Notes: generated by a model from the letters alone, not told the origin. Shown: positions 7,991 to 16,584, numbered from the stretch's first letter. The stretch is DNA of 64,000 bases from Spirochaetae bacterium HGW-Spirochaetae-1 (GCA_002839375.1 PGXY01000005.1:124001-188000); one strand, 5' to 3'. Program-made: numbers and translations.

Positions 7991-9196
7991 ATGAAAGAGC
8001 AATCTATGACAGTCACCCGCGGCCTCCAGCGGCGGATAAAGCAGCACATAGCGGCCCGCGACCACTCCTTCTTCGCCATTGTACAGCCCGGCTTCGAGGC
8101 CGCAGCAGCCCGCGAGCTGGCCGAGCTGGGCATCGGCCCCATGAACGAAACCGTGGAAGGCGGCCTGGAGTTCACCGGGAAACTGGAAGCGTGCTATCGG
8201 GTCAACCTCTGTTCCCGAACCATCACGCGTCTTCTCATGAGGATAGCGACATTCCGGGCGGAATACTTCGACAGGTTCCACGACAGGCTGAGGGAAATCC
8301 CCTGGGAGCTTTATCTCCGGGACAGAGCCCCTATCTCATTTCACATTACTGCCCATAAATCACGGCTGTACCACACGGGCCGCCTGGCTGAAGAAGCTAA
8401 AAAGGCAATAACTTCCCGGTTCAGCGAGTACGGCATGACGCCCTCATGGGAAACCGTTAATGATGAAGCATGGCAGACCGTACACCTGCGCCTGGACCAT
8501 GACCGGTGCCAGGTAAGCCTGGACACGTCAGGCGATGAATTATACAAACGCGGACAGAAACATCACGTTACCGGGGCGCCCCTGCGGGAGACCCTGGCGG
8601 CCCTTATCCTCACCGAGGCCCGCGTGAAGGAATACAACCTGGTCATGGACCCCCTGTGCGGCTCCGGAACCTTCAGCCTGGAAGCGGCGGGCATCCTTTC
8701 AGGACAGCTCCCGGCGCCCCGCCGGCATTTCCCCTTCATGGATTGGCCGGCCTTCCGGCCCGCGGCCTACAATCACCTGAAAAAGAGCCTGCAGGCGAAA
8801 CAGGTCGTGAACCCGGAAGCTCCCTTTATCTTCGCCTCGGACATCAACGACCGGGCCATGGAGGCGGCACGGAAAAATATTTCCGGTGCGGGGCTGGATG
8901 GGATAATTTCCCTGGAGAAGCGGGACTTCTTCCGTGAAATACATACGATACCGGCGGAGAAAAAGTGCCTCATCGTATTGAATCCGCCCTACGGGGAACG
9001 GCTGCGCAACGATGACGTAAGGGACTTCTATCACCGCCTGGGAAAAACGCTCCGCGAGGATTACGGCCGGTGCGGTGTGGCCGTCATAGTTCCCGGTCTC
9101 GAGCAGGAAAAGGCCCTGTCCCTTCACCAGGACAGGAAGATTCTCTTCATGAACGGCGGCATCAGAGTAGCCCTGCTGATCAGGGACGGGTTGTGA
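7991..9196 (+). CDS. rlmL: THUMP-domain rRNA/tRNA guanine-N2 methyltransferase (RlmL type)
   Basis: A 401-residue enzyme of COG0116. A THUMP RNA-binding domain occupies about residues 25-165, followed by a Rossmann methyltransferase domain with DPLCGSGTFSLEAA (SAM motif I), FASDIN (acidic loop) and the catalytic NPPY motif. NPPY is used for N2-methylation of guanine in 23S rRNA (RlmL, G2445) or in tRNA by close relatives. Unlike E. coli RlmKL it lacks the fused RlmK half, which is the usual state outside gammaproteobacteria. A second Met at codon 6 (8006) is an alternative start. The TGA lies in the loop of a strong hairpin. Confidence 0.88.
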   Translation: MKEQSMTVTRGLQRRIKQHIAARDHSFFAIVQPGFEAAAARELAELGIGPMNETVEGGLEFTGKLEACYRVNLCSRTITRLLMRIATFRAEYFDRFHDRLREIPWELYLRDRAPISFHITAHKSRLYHTGRLAEEAKKAITSRFSEYGMTPSWETVNDEAWQTVHLRLDHDRCQVSLDTSGDELYKRGQKHHVTGAPLRETLAALILTEARVKEYNLVMDPLCGSGTFSLEAAGILSGQLPAPRRHFPFMDWPAFRPAAYNHLKKSLQAKQVVNPEAPFIFASDINDRAMEAARKNISGAGLDGIISLEKRDFFREIHTIPAEKKCLIVLNPPYGERLRNDDVRDFYHRLGKTLREDYGRCGVAVIVPGLEQEKALSLHQDRKILFMNGGIRVALLIRDGL

Positions 9197-9209
9197 ATTC
9201 CCGTCCCTG
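9181..9209 (+). terminator. Hairpin with the methyltransferase stop codon in its loop
   Basis: A perfect 10-bp stem (CAGGGACGGG, 9181-9190, with CCCGTCCCTG, 9200-9209) encloses a 9-nt loop holding TGA (9194-9196). No U-run follows. It sits between convergent genes and also lies 15 bp after the minus-strand lipoprotein stop, so it may end or protect both transcripts. Confidence 0.5.
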
Positions 9210-9223
9210 GGACTGAATCTTAC

Positions 9224-10501
9224 TTAATCAATACTGTGTTTTTCAATGATCCAGTTGAATGTCACGAAATCGCCATTAATAATGTATTCGTTGCCTGCAA
9301 GATACACATGTCCCGCGTTATCAAAAGCGAAGGAGACATAGTCTTTATAAGTGCCGGTCTTCACAAGGGTCAGTTCTCTGGTGAATGCCAGGATGCCATC
9401 AGCAGCATATTTTTTTATCACATAGGATGTTCCATCGACCGTCTCAAAATATCCCAGAACATAGACATTATCATCGCCATCGATATACAGGTCCAGGGCA
9501 ATATCCGAACCTCCGTCAACGCTCTCCGAAGTAGTATTACCAATAAGCATCGAGGCTGGATCATCATCATTCAGGTCGCTATCATATTTTCTTACAGCCC
9601 ATTCCTGATAAATCGAAGTATTTTGGGAATAATAAGAACCGACCGCATATACTGCATCCGAACCATTTAGGGAAAGTGCCTTTACCTCATCGGGAAGACT
9701 GAGAATTCCGGGATAATCCAGGGCTTGTGTGCCCAGGGTCCCGTCATCTCCATTTATCCTGATGATCCACCAGTCACTGTTACTGTTCACATAGGCCGTT
9801 CCGGCAGCATAGATATCATCGTTCGCGTTTACATCCAGCGCATAGAGATAATCATGCGTGGATTTATCAAAAGTTGACAGGTACCCGGTAGCCCAAACAT
9901 ATGAATGCGTTTCACCGGCAAATTTCATAATTCCATAATCAACCTCATGATCCGCCGCAGTATTGTAAAAATATCCCCCAACAACAATATTACCATCATG
10001 ATCAATGACAATACTTGTAGAAATATCATCTCCTGACTGGAAATTATTTTTATAGTCCCACAGCTCGGTGCCCGAAGGATCGAACTCCTTTATCCACCAG
10101 TCCATATGGGTCACCGTGGAGCCGCCCGGTTCAACATTCGTTCCATATCCCACAACATAGACATTATCTTCGGCATCAAAAGCCAGGTCACGGATCTCAT
10201 CGTTGCCGCCGTTGCCGTCGAGTTTCTTTTCCCACTTGAGACTGCCCTTTGGGCTGAACTTTCGCAGCCACCAGTCCATCTTCGTGTCGTCCCCGGCCAG
10301 GTTGAATCCCGAACCGGCCAGATACACATTTCCCTCCACATCAACGGCAACTTTTTTCAGGAGGGGGAAATAAACACCGAAATCAGCTACCGGCACCGCA
10401 CCTGCCGTTACCGTGGTATCCCAGGACGGGCTGTCACCGCACGCCCCCACCGTTGCGGAAACGCAAAACAAGAAAGAAAACCATACAAAAAAACGTTTCA
10501 T
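9224..10501 (-). CDS. SBBP/beta-propeller repeat lipoprotein
   Basis: A 425-residue exported protein. The N-terminus (MKRFF, hydrophobic stretch, then TVGAC) is a lipoprotein signal with the modified Cys near residue 21. The rest is a series of blade repeats of the form VDxxGNVYLAG / DAEDNVYVVGYG / DHDGNIVVGGY, recurring every ~45-60 residues, as in SBBP and related propellers. Repeats carry DWW(I/L)(R/K)(K/E)F strands. Such proteins are surface or periplasmic and probably bind ligands; no catalytic residues are apparent. GGAG precedes the ATG at 10501. A Fur-like inverted repeat lies upstream. Confidence 0.8.
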   Translation of the reverse strand: MKRFFVWFSFLFCVSATVGACGDSPSWDTTVTAGAVPVADFGVYFPLLKKVAVDVEGNVYLAGSGFNLAGDDTKMDWWLRKFSPKGSLKWEKKLDGNGGNDEIRDLAFDAEDNVYVVGYGTNVEPGGSTVTHMDWWIKEFDPSGTELWDYKNNFQSGDDISTSIVIDHDGNIVVGGYFYNTAADHEVDYGIMKFAGETHSYVWATGYLSTFDKSTHDYLYALDVNANDDIYAAGTAYVNSNSDWWIIRINGDDGTLGTQALDYPGILSLPDEVKALSLNGSDAVYAVGSYYSQNTSIYQEWAVRKYDSDLNDDDPASMLIGNTTSESVDGGSDIALDLYIDGDDNVYVLGYFETVDGTSYVIKKYAADGILAFTRELTLVKTGTYKDYVSFAFDNAGHVYLAGNEYIINGDFVTFNWIIEKHSID

Positions 10502-10538
10502 AAAGACTCCATGTATTTATTTTATTAAACTAAACACA

Positions 10539-10582
10539 ATAATGATAATGAACACTATCAATTTTTAACCCATTATCATTAT
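10539..10582. promoter_or_regulatory. Fur-box-like inverted repeat
   Basis: ATAATGATAATG (10539-10550) and its exact complement CATTATCATTAT (10571-10582) form 12-bp arms 20 bp apart. Each arm contains the AATGATAAT core of the Fur consensus. It lies 38 bp before the lipoprotein ATG and in the divergent region with the cupin gene, fitting an operator for a Fur-family regulator (Fur, Zur or PerR). Confidence 0.45.
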
Positions 10583-10649
10583 ACTATTACCTGCTAAAAG
10601 CGACATAAGGACAAGATTTTTTTTATTTTTCCACCATCCCTGTGTCCCT

Positions 10650-10693
10650 CTTGACCTGCGTCAAGGACAGACTCATCCCTTTCATATTATATT
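10650..10693 (+). promoter_or_regulatory. FNR/DNR-type operator and cupin promoter
   Basis: CTTGACCTGCGTCAAG (10650-10665) is a perfect palindrome of the TTGA-N6-TCAA form bound by FNR/DNR/NNR regulators. An AT-rich -10 candidate (TATTAT 10685-10690 or TATATT 10688-10693) puts the operator centre about 40-42 bp upstream of transcription start, the class II activator position. No regulator gene of this family is in the window. Confidence 0.6.
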
Positions 10694-10715
10694 TCAAAGA
10701 AATGAGGAGAATAGT

Positions 10716-11060
10716 ATGGTAACCAGAAAACTGAAGGACGCACCGGTAATGGAAAACGCCCACAACGTGGATGCCCGGAACCTCTACAACGAAGAAAGCG
10801 CCATGGTGACGATAATCACCCTGAGGCCCGGCCAGTCCCTGAAGCGTCACATAACACCCGTTGACGTGGCCTTTTATGTTCTGAGCGGTACAGGGATCGT
10901 GGAAGTCGGCGATGAGAGGGAAGCGGTGAGTGCCAACACCCTGATAGAAAGCCCGAAGGACATCATGCACTGCTGGTACAATGAAAGCGGCGAGGACCTC
11001 CGCTTCATGGTCATCAAGGCGCCGAGACCGGCGAAGAAAACCGTTTTTGTGGCGGGATAA
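10716..11060 (+). CDS. Cupin-domain protein
   Basis: A 114-residue single-domain cupin with no signal peptide. The two cupin motifs are visible: ITLRPGQSLKRHITPVDVAFYVLSGTGIVEVG (about 28-59) and SPKDIMHCWYNESGE (about 74-88), giving His and Glu/Asp positions for a metal, although the first motif is atypical (HIT-PVD rather than HxH). GAGGAG precedes the ATG. The FNR/DNR-like operator suggests expression at low oxygen or under nitrosative stress. The exact reaction or ligand is unknown. Confidence 0.82.
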   Translation: MVTRKLKDAPVMENAHNVDARNLYNEESAMVTIITLRPGQSLKRHITPVDVAFYVLSGTGIVEVGDEREAVSANTLIESPKDIMHCWYNESGEDLRFMVIKAPRPAKKTVFVAG

Positions 11061-11066
11061 AATTTG

Positions 11067-11270
11067 TTAAATTTTTCCCTGGCTAACCAGCCGGGCGAAG
11101 TTTTCAAAAGAACGGTCATAGGTTCTCTCGGCGTCGGCCGGGAAGAAGCAGGCTGGGAGCTGCCTGGACCGGAGATGGTATGCCACACAGTCACAGCATA
11201 TCCCCTTGCGGGAGCAGGGTTCATAGGAACAATTACAGTTCTTCAGGTTTGTTTCTTTTTTACATTCCAT
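11067..11270 (-). CDS. DUF6485 cysteine-rich small protein
   Basis: A 67-residue protein with the family pattern [18 protein letters not shown] near the N-terminus, then YH...LPACFFP and [12 protein letters not shown]. The many cysteines suggest a metal or Fe-S site; the function is unknown. GAGG precedes the ATG by about 9 nt. It starts 19 bp after the M28 peptidase stop and is probably cotranscribed with it. Its end converges on the cupin gene with 6 bp between them. Confidence 0.85.
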   Translation of the reverse strand: MECKKETNLKNCNCSYEPCSRKGICCDCVAYHLRSRQLPACFFPADAERTYDRSFENFARLVSQGKI

Positions 11271-11289
11271 TCATCATACCTCAGGCGCG

Positions 11290-12318
11290 TTATCGCGGTC
11301 CCACAAGCTTATCCATGTTCAGTATATCGCGCAGGGCTAAATGGGAGTTGTGTACGTTTTCGGCGAGAAAATTATAGTTGAGCGTATCAGGCGTATCACC
11401 CGGTGTATGGTAATTCTTGTTCCGGTAGTATCCCGAGTCGGAAAGCATAATGGCGGGATATCCCCGGGCAACAAAGGATCGGTGGTCCGAGAGGTCCATG
11501 CCCGGAATTGAGGCAGGTCCCACTATATCATATATCTTTCGTTTGGCGGCGGCATTATAGACATCCTTCCAGAGACTGACATAGGGTGAGCTCGAGGGAA
11601 GAGAAAAGACTCCCAGGTAATCCCCGAAAGGGGGTTTGTTCCTCTTCATTTCCTCCAGGGGAAATTCCTGGGGACATTTTTTACTGCCGAAGCCGATCAT
11701 CTCCAGGCATATCATGAGCTCGATATTCTCATTTCTCTTTTTACATCCCGCCGAATACTGCATGCTCCCCATGAGTTCCGAGCTGAAAAAAGGCGGCTCT
11801 TCAAGGGTAAAAGCCACGAAGCGCACGGTTTTCTTGTAACGGTACGGCGAAAGCAGCCGGTAGAGTTCCAGAAGACCGGCGATGGCCGAGGCATTGTCAT
11901 CGGCACCGGGAGAATCTTCTATCGTATCGTAATGGGCACCAACAACGATAATATCATCGGGCCTGTCATAACCCGTGATCTCCACGGCCACATTGGCCAC
12001 TTCCATGCCGTTGGCCGTGTATTTTTCGTCCCAGGGCTCATGACCGAATTCCCTGAAATAATCTTTAATGTAATACCTGGCATGGTTGAGATGGTCATAT
12101 TGCCGCAGCGTCCGCTCGCCCAGTTCGCCGGCGAGAAAATATACATGATCCATAACATTGGCCACGAGCTCACGGCGGACCTTCTTGTTTTCCGTTAATA
12201 AAACTGATGCAAACATAGGATTACCCTGATTAAATTCTGTATGTACGTACCTGTAACCGGTGTGCACATTATCATAAAGTAAAGTATTATTAATCAAGAA
12301 ATTAATTCCGACGGGCAT
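11290..12318 (-). CDS. M28-family zinc aminopeptidase
   Basis: A 342-residue metallopeptidase. The two-zinc site is visible: VGAHYDT (H129), SPGADDNASA (D140), LEE (E173/E174), CLEMIGF (about E205) and the late YHTPGDTP (about H309). There is no signal peptide, so it may be cytoplasmic, although many M28 enzymes are exported. The first ~34 residues are poorly conserved-looking; an internal Met at 12216 with AGGGT upstream is an alternative start. It probably removes N-terminal residues from peptides. The downstream DUF6485 gene appears cotranscribed. Confidence 0.88.
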   Translation of the reverse strand: MPVGINFLINNTLLYDNVHTGYRYVHTEFNQGNPMFASVLLTENKKVRRELVANVMDHVYFLAGELGERTLRQYDHLNHARYYIKDYFREFGHEPWDEKYTANGMEVANVAVEITGYDRPDDIIVVGAHYDTIEDSPGADDNASAIAGLLELYRLLSPYRYKKTVRFVAFTLEEPPFFSSELMGSMQYSAGCKKRNENIELMICLEMIGFGSKKCPQEFPLEEMKRNKPPFGDYLGVFSLPSSSPYVSLWKDVYNAAAKRKIYDIVGPASIPGMDLSDHRSFVARGYPAIMLSDSGYYRNKNYHTPGDTPDTLNYNFLAENVHNSHLALRDILNMDKLVGPR

Positions 12319-12369
12319 ATTTATTGCCTAAATACGAAATTCCTCGACTCCACAAACCACCCTTTTTGC

Positions 12370-12399
12370 TTGACAGTATCCCGCACGTATAAATATATC
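12370..12399 (+). promoter_or_regulatory. Candidate promoter before the YbjN-like gene
   Basis: TTGACA (12370-12375) is followed 18 bp later by TATATC (12394-12399). This leaves a leader of ~115 nt before the ATG at 12521. Confidence 0.4.
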
Positions 12400-12520
12400 A
12401 TTTCCGGATTTAATTTTCCTGAATAGGGTACGGACCGGTTAAATCCTTGACTAAAATGATGTTTCATGATAGAAAATCACTATACATGATATAGAAAACT
12501 GACAGAGCTGAGGCACTACA

Positions 12521-12925
12521 ATGGAAATTTTTGATGGTTTCATATCGGCCGTGGCAAGCGAATTCAAAATACGCTTTCACAAGGACAACCAGGGCAACTA
12601 TACTACGAACATCGAATTCGATAATAACCGCTCACAGGAAATTCTTATCACCCTCACCAGGGATGAGTCGGGCGACCGTATTATCAATTACTACTCAATA
12701 ATCGGAAAACTTAAAAATGACCTGTGCGAACTTTATAAATACTGTCTTCAGCAGAACACCACGTTTGATTACGGCGGGATAGCGCTGCTTAACGATACGC
12801 TCATTCTCAGGAACACCGTCCTGCTTCAGGACTGCGATCCTCACCGCTTCATGAAGTCCCTCACCTACATAGCGGCAAAAGCCGATGAACTGGAGGAGCT
12901 TTTCATCAAGGACAATATTTATTGA
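12521..12925 (+). CDS. YbjN/type III chaperone-like small protein
   Basis: A 134-residue soluble protein. Its layout (N-terminal helix, EILITLTRDESGDRIINYYSIIG strand region, then YGGIALLNDTLILRNTVLLQDCDPHRFMKSLTYIAAKADELEEL) resembles the alpha/beta fold shared by YbjN and CesT-type secretion chaperones. This is fold resemblance by eye, not a family assignment. No secretion genes are near. Its stop codon overlaps the end of the convergent Pit gene by 7 bp. Otherwise hypothetical. Confidence 0.75.
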   Translation: MEIFDGFISAVASEFKIRFHKDNQGNYTTNIEFDNNRSQEILITLTRDESGDRIINYYSIIGKLKNDLCELYKYCLQQNTTFDYGGIALLNDTLILRNTVLLQDCDPHRFMKSLTYIAAKADELEELFIKDNIY

Positions 12926-14397
12926 ACGGCGAATGTCCTGTATAAATAGGACAGCTTTTCCGTGATCATCCTGTTGTAAGACCTGTTCCTCGGCTCAACG
13001 GGCTTCATTCTCCATGCGGGGCTCACCGCTAAGAGCGCGTCGTAGAGCTGCCACTTGTACTGAAACTCCATCCCTTCAAGAGTCTTAAGGGTCTTCATAC
13101 GTTCCGACCTGAGCCAGTTGTTTTCCAGTTCCCTGTCCAGGAGCGCGAGGTTCACCCGCATGGGATGGACCTCGGAAAAACCGATGATCCGATCGATTAC
13201 CCCCTGTTCCAGGCCCATGTCACTTTCCTTAAGCCTTTCGCTGAACGATACGGCGTCATCAAACTCGACATTGACTAAAAGATCAATGGCAGGCACGTAT
13301 ACGTTCTCTTCATGCAGTTTTACCGCCACCTCTGGTGTTATGCGGTAGCTAACGGGATTATACACCACCATATTGAACACATTCTGTATAAAAAAAAGCG
13401 AGATAAAACTCAGGAGACAGGCTATTATCGGTGTGGTAACCCATCCCGACGCTATTTTCCCCACGAGTCGGAAGTTGATACCCCTCCCGCCCTGGACTAT
13501 GCCAATTCCCAGCACGGCACCCACCACGGCCTGAGAGCTCGATACAGGCACCAGGGGAAAGCTGGGGAGATTATAGGCGATAAGCCAGGACTCAAGGGCT
13601 TCCGACGCGAAGATGAAGAGCACCAGGCTCGTGGACAGCACCACCACCAGGGCGGCAATGGGGCTCAGTCTTACGATACCACTCCCCACGGTTTTCATCA
13701 CCCTGTATGAATACGAGGCCACGCCGGCAGCAATGGCTATTCCTCCCAGGATGAAGAGCTGATCTCCCGGAGAAAGACGGACCAGTAATAAATTCAGCGG
13801 CCTGAAGGGAGACACGGAGAGAAAGACGCCCATGACATTGGCGATATTATTGGCCCCCAGTGAATAGGAGCCGAAGGCACCGGCGACGATAAAAGCAATC
13901 CTGGTATATATGTCCAGTTTCAGCATGTGCATCTTTGACCGGTTCAGCATCCATTTTACGGCTAGATATATCACAATGGAGAAAAGGGCCGCCAGGACCG
14001 GAGAGGCTATCCAGGTTATGACAATGCCGCGCAGCGATCCCATGTCCGTCAGGGAACGGGAAAAAAAGTTCCAGCCTATGATGGACCCCACTATGGCCTG
14101 CGAGGTCGATACGGGAAGCTGAAGCCTGGTCATCCAGAACACCGTGACTGCGGCGGCCAGGGCAACCATGAAGGCCCCGGCAATCTCATTCACGCTGCCC
14201 AGGCGGTCCAGTGTGCCGGCGGCGCCGGCTCCCGATATTCCCGCCCCCAGGATGATGAATATGCTGCCGATTATAGCGGCCGTTCGGAACTTCAGCATCT
14301 TGGAACCCACAGCTGACCCGAATACATTGGCCGCGTCATTGGCGCCAAGGGACCAGCCAAGGAAAATACCACTGGATAAATAAAGAAGGAAAGCCAC
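12919..14397 (-). CDS. pit: PiT-family inorganic phosphate transporter
   Basis: A 492-residue permease with ~10 or more membrane helices. The duplicated family signature is present: LGWSLGANDAANVFGSAVG near residue 15 and SYSLGANNIANVMGVF in the second half, each followed by a QAxVG motif (STSQAIVG, SSSQAVVG). It moves phosphate with a cation across the inner membrane. The start is GTG at 14397, sharing its G with the TAG stop of the DUF47 gene (TAGTG), with AAGGG upstream, so the pair is translationally coupled. A C-terminal ~130-residue soluble extension follows the last helices. Confidence 0.93.
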   Translation of the reverse strand: MAFLLYLSSGIFLGWSLGANDAANVFGSAVGSKMLKFRTAAIIGSIFIILGAGISGAGAAGTLDRLGSVNEIAGAFMVALAAAVTVFWMTRLQLPVSTSQAIVGSIIGWNFFSRSLTDMGSLRGIVITWIASPVLAALFSIVIYLAVKWMLNRSKMHMLKLDIYTRIAFIVAGAFGSYSLGANNIANVMGVFLSVSPFRPLNLLLVRLSPGDQLFILGGIAIAAGVASYSYRVMKTVGSGIVRLSPIAALVVVLSTSLVLFIFASEALESWLIAYNLPSFPLVPVSSSQAVVGAVLGIGIVQGGRGINFRLVGKIASGWVTTPIIACLLSFISLFFIQNVFNMVVYNPVSYRITPEVAVKLHEENVYVPAIDLLVNVEFDDAVSFSERLKESDMGLEQGVIDRIIGFSEVHPMRVNLALLDRELENNWLRSERMKTLKTLEGMEFQYKWQLYDALLAVSPAWRMKPVEPRNRSYNRMITEKLSYLYRTFAVQ

Positions 14398-15041
14398 TAT
14401 ACTACCCTTTTAATCGTCGCTATGTTAAGCCGGTCCGCCACCTGCAGCGCCTCATCGGCCAGGTTGTCGATGCGCCTTATGAAACCGCCGAGCTGAGTCT
14501 TGCAGGCCAGTTCAATATCCATGGCAAAAAGATCGCGCTTGATTTTTTCCGTCTGCGTATCGGCCTCACGCTCATAAAACTTCACCAGGTGCAGATGGTC
14601 CTTCACGGCATTGATGTCATAAAAATAGGCGCGCACCGCGTAGACCAGGGATTCCACGGCCTTGTTCACGGGCTCCGCCAGCTCCAACATTCCTTTCCCG
14701 ATATTTTCCGGCACCCAGGGTCTTTCGATGGAAAATTCCAGCATGGTGGACTTGGCACTGTCGGCAATATAATCCATGTTCTCCAGGAGGCCCAGAACAT
14801 CACCGCGCGATTCCGGAATGAGGGTCTGTTCATAGAGCTGGCTCTCAATGTCCTTGCGCACGGCATCGGCCTGATTTTCTATCTGCTTCAAGGATATGAA
14901 ACGGTTTTCGAACTCATCGTACCGTTTCTCCAGGTAGAGTTTCAGGGCCAGTTTAAAGAGCAGGCTCGATTGGGCCGTCAGATCTATGAACTGGTCTATT
15001 TTTCGAATGAGTTCGTTGGTCCGGTTAAAAAGCGTATGCAT
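14397..15041 (-). CDS. DUF47/PhoU-like Pit accessory protein
   Basis: A 214-residue, nearly all-helical protein of the DUF47 (TIGR00153) family, related to PhoU. Helical bundle signatures include LKQIENQADAVRKDIE and KFYEREADTQTEKIKRDL, which in PhoU-type proteins bear the acidic metal-binding positions. Members are usually encoded next to Pit and are thought to regulate or stabilise it. Here the stop overlaps the Pit start, which supports a joint role in phosphate uptake control. Confidence 0.92.
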   Translation of the reverse strand: MHTLFNRTNELIRKIDQFIDLTAQSSLLFKLALKLYLEKRYDEFENRFISLKQIENQADAVRKDIESQLYEQTLIPESRGDVLGLLENMDYIADSAKSTMLEFSIERPWVPENIGKGMLELAEPVNKAVESLVYAVRAYFYDINAVKDHLHLVKFYEREADTQTEKIKRDLFAMDIELACKTQLGGFIRRIDNLADEALQVADRLNIATIKRVV

Positions 15042-15098
15042 GGTGTCGCCCTTACCTTTTTGATGACTGTTAAAAACAGATTGTATATAGATGTTGAG

Positions 15099-15157
15099 GG
15101 GCGGTATATATACGTAGGGGCGGGTTTCAAACCCGCCCCTACGTATATATACCGCCC
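15099..15157. repeat. Perfect 59-bp palindrome (REP-like)
   Basis: Two 29-bp arms are exact reverse complements around a single C at 15128. The centre reads GGGCGGGTTTCAAACCCGCCC, flanked by GTAGGG/CCCTAC and an alternating TATATATA outer stem. It lies between the SPOR and DUF47 genes. With no U-run it is not a normal terminator; it resembles a REP/MITE-type element able to form a cruciform or a long RNA hairpin. Confidence 0.85.
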
Positions 15158-15166
15158 TTTATCATA

Positions 15167-16006
15167 TTATTCTTTTGTCATATAGCTTTCAGCGTACCGG
15201 TCATGACCCTGTACCTCGTTGAGAAGTTTCAGGGCCTTGTCCTTCGATGACAGGGGCCCGATCCTGACACGAAAATACTGCCTTCCGTTAACCTTTGTTC
15301 CGTCCATGAAGGCGTCATACTGCAGCTTCTTCAGACTGCTTACCTCTCCCTGGGCTTTACTTTTTTTATCATAGGACGCCACCTGAATGACATATCCATG
15401 CCCTCCCCTTTCGGACTGGATTTCATCATTGGCCACGGGGACAATGGTGCTCTTCTTTTTCTTCGAGGCGGTGGTTTTATTCCTGTCGGTCTTATTCATT
15501 TTTTTCACCACTGCCTTATGCTTATCCGATTTTTTCGCTTTCTCCTTCGGTGGATCAATGACGGCATGGTCCGAACGGCCCACCTGCTTATCATCCCTGG
15601 CGGGTTGAATAATCTCATTTATATTATCCGTAGTGAGAATATCGCCATTGCCACGGTTCTCCGTGGCCACGAGGCTGTTATCCCCTTTTTTGTCCTTGCC
15701 ATCGGTCTTTTCCAGCTCGGCAATGGCGCTGTCTATGGGACCGGGATTCATCTCACTGTGCGGTGGGTTGGGGATATTCTGGTCCGTCAGCCCGGGCACC
15801 CTCTGGTCATTAAAAAGCATATCGCTCTGGGAGAGTTTCTCCCCCTCATTTCCGCCATCCTTGATGAAATTCATGCCAAGGAGAAAGGAGATGACGATTA
15901 ATCCCGTTATCACCGAAGCGAGAATCACGATGCGGGGCGTATCAAGGTGGAGCAGATACATGCTTTTTTCCCTTACTCTCTCGTTATTTGATTCAAAATG
16001 TTCCAT
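15167..16006 (-). CDS. SPOR-domain membrane protein
   Basis: A 279-residue type II membrane protein. One helix (about residues 29-48, VILASVITGLIVISFLLGMN) follows a short cytoplasmic tail. A long Lys-rich disordered linker comes next, and a C-terminal SPOR domain (about 205-275; YVIQVASY, then RVRIGPLSSKDKA) binds denuded peptidoglycan, typically at division sites. The start overlaps the coaE end by 34 bp; an internal Met at 15961 with AAGGGA upstream is an alternative. A cell-envelope or division role is inferred from the domain. Confidence 0.88.
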   Translation of the reverse strand: MEHFESNNERVREKSMYLLHLDTPRIVILASVITGLIVISFLLGMNFIKDGGNEGEKLSQSDMLFNDQRVPGLTDQNIPNPPHSEMNPGPIDSAIAELEKTDGKDKKGDNSLVATENRGNGDILTTDNINEIIQPARDDKQVGRSDHAVIDPPKEKAKKSDKHKAVVKKMNKTDRNKTTASKKKKSTIVPVANDEIQSERGGHGYVIQVASYDKKSKAQGEVSSLKKLQYDAFMDGTKVNGRQYFRVRIGPLSSKDKALKLLNEVQGHDRYAESYMTKE

Positions 16007-16560
16007 ATTTCCACAACCTGCCTTTTGGTATTTTCCATAGAGCCCGAATTATCTATTATATAATCGGCCATTTTCATTTTTTCTTTTAGCGGAATTTGAT
16101 GACTCAGGCGGTCCCGTATCTCGCTTTCGGTGATTGCATCCCGTTTCATACCCCTGTCTATGACCTGAATCGGGTCGGCAAAAACAACGATATTCTTGTC
16201 CATTTTTTCATTAAAACCGGTCTCAAAGAGAAGCGGCGTATTTATCATATAAATATGGTTCGATTCGGATTCCTCAAGTACGGTTTTGAGAATAAGGGGA
16301 TGGGTGATGCTATTGAGGCGCCGCACCTTCTCCTCATACTTAAATATCTCCATGGCAAACTCCCTTCTTTTCAGCGTACCGTTCTCATGAAGCCAGGAGT
16401 CGCCGAATTCACTGACGATGGCCGCAAGCCCGTCGGTTCCCGGCTCTACAATATTTCGGGCGATGATATCAGTATCAATGACCCGGGCACCCAGTTCCTG
16501 GAACATACTGCAGACCGTTCCCTTACCCGATGCGAAAATTCCTGTTACACCGATTCGCAT
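15973..16560 (-). CDS. coaE: Dephospho-CoA kinase
   Basis: A 195-residue enzyme of normal family length that phosphorylates dephospho-CoA at the ribose 3' position in the last step of CoA synthesis. The P-loop is GIFASGKGT (7-15), slightly unlike the common GGIGSGKS form. The DTDIIAR segment and the NTPLLFETG motif match CoaE. It starts 24 bp after the DUF115 gene and overlaps the SPOR gene, so the three are probably one operon. Confidence 0.93.
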   Translation of the reverse strand: MRIGVTGIFASGKGTVCSMFQELGARVIDTDIIARNIVEPGTDGLAAIVSEFGDSWLHENGTLKRREFAMEIFKYEEKVRRLNSITHPLILKTVLEESESNHIYMINTPLLFETGFNEKMDKNIVVFADPIQVIDRGMKRDAITESEIRDRLSHQIPLKEKMKMADYIIDNSGSMENTKRQVVEIWNILNQITRE

Positions 16561-16584
16561 ATATCCTTGCCTCCTTTCGGCATG

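Noticed and set aside
15099-15157. The 59-bp palindrome as an ordinary terminator
   Set aside because: There is no U-run on either strand, and the stem is far longer than the other terminators in this window.
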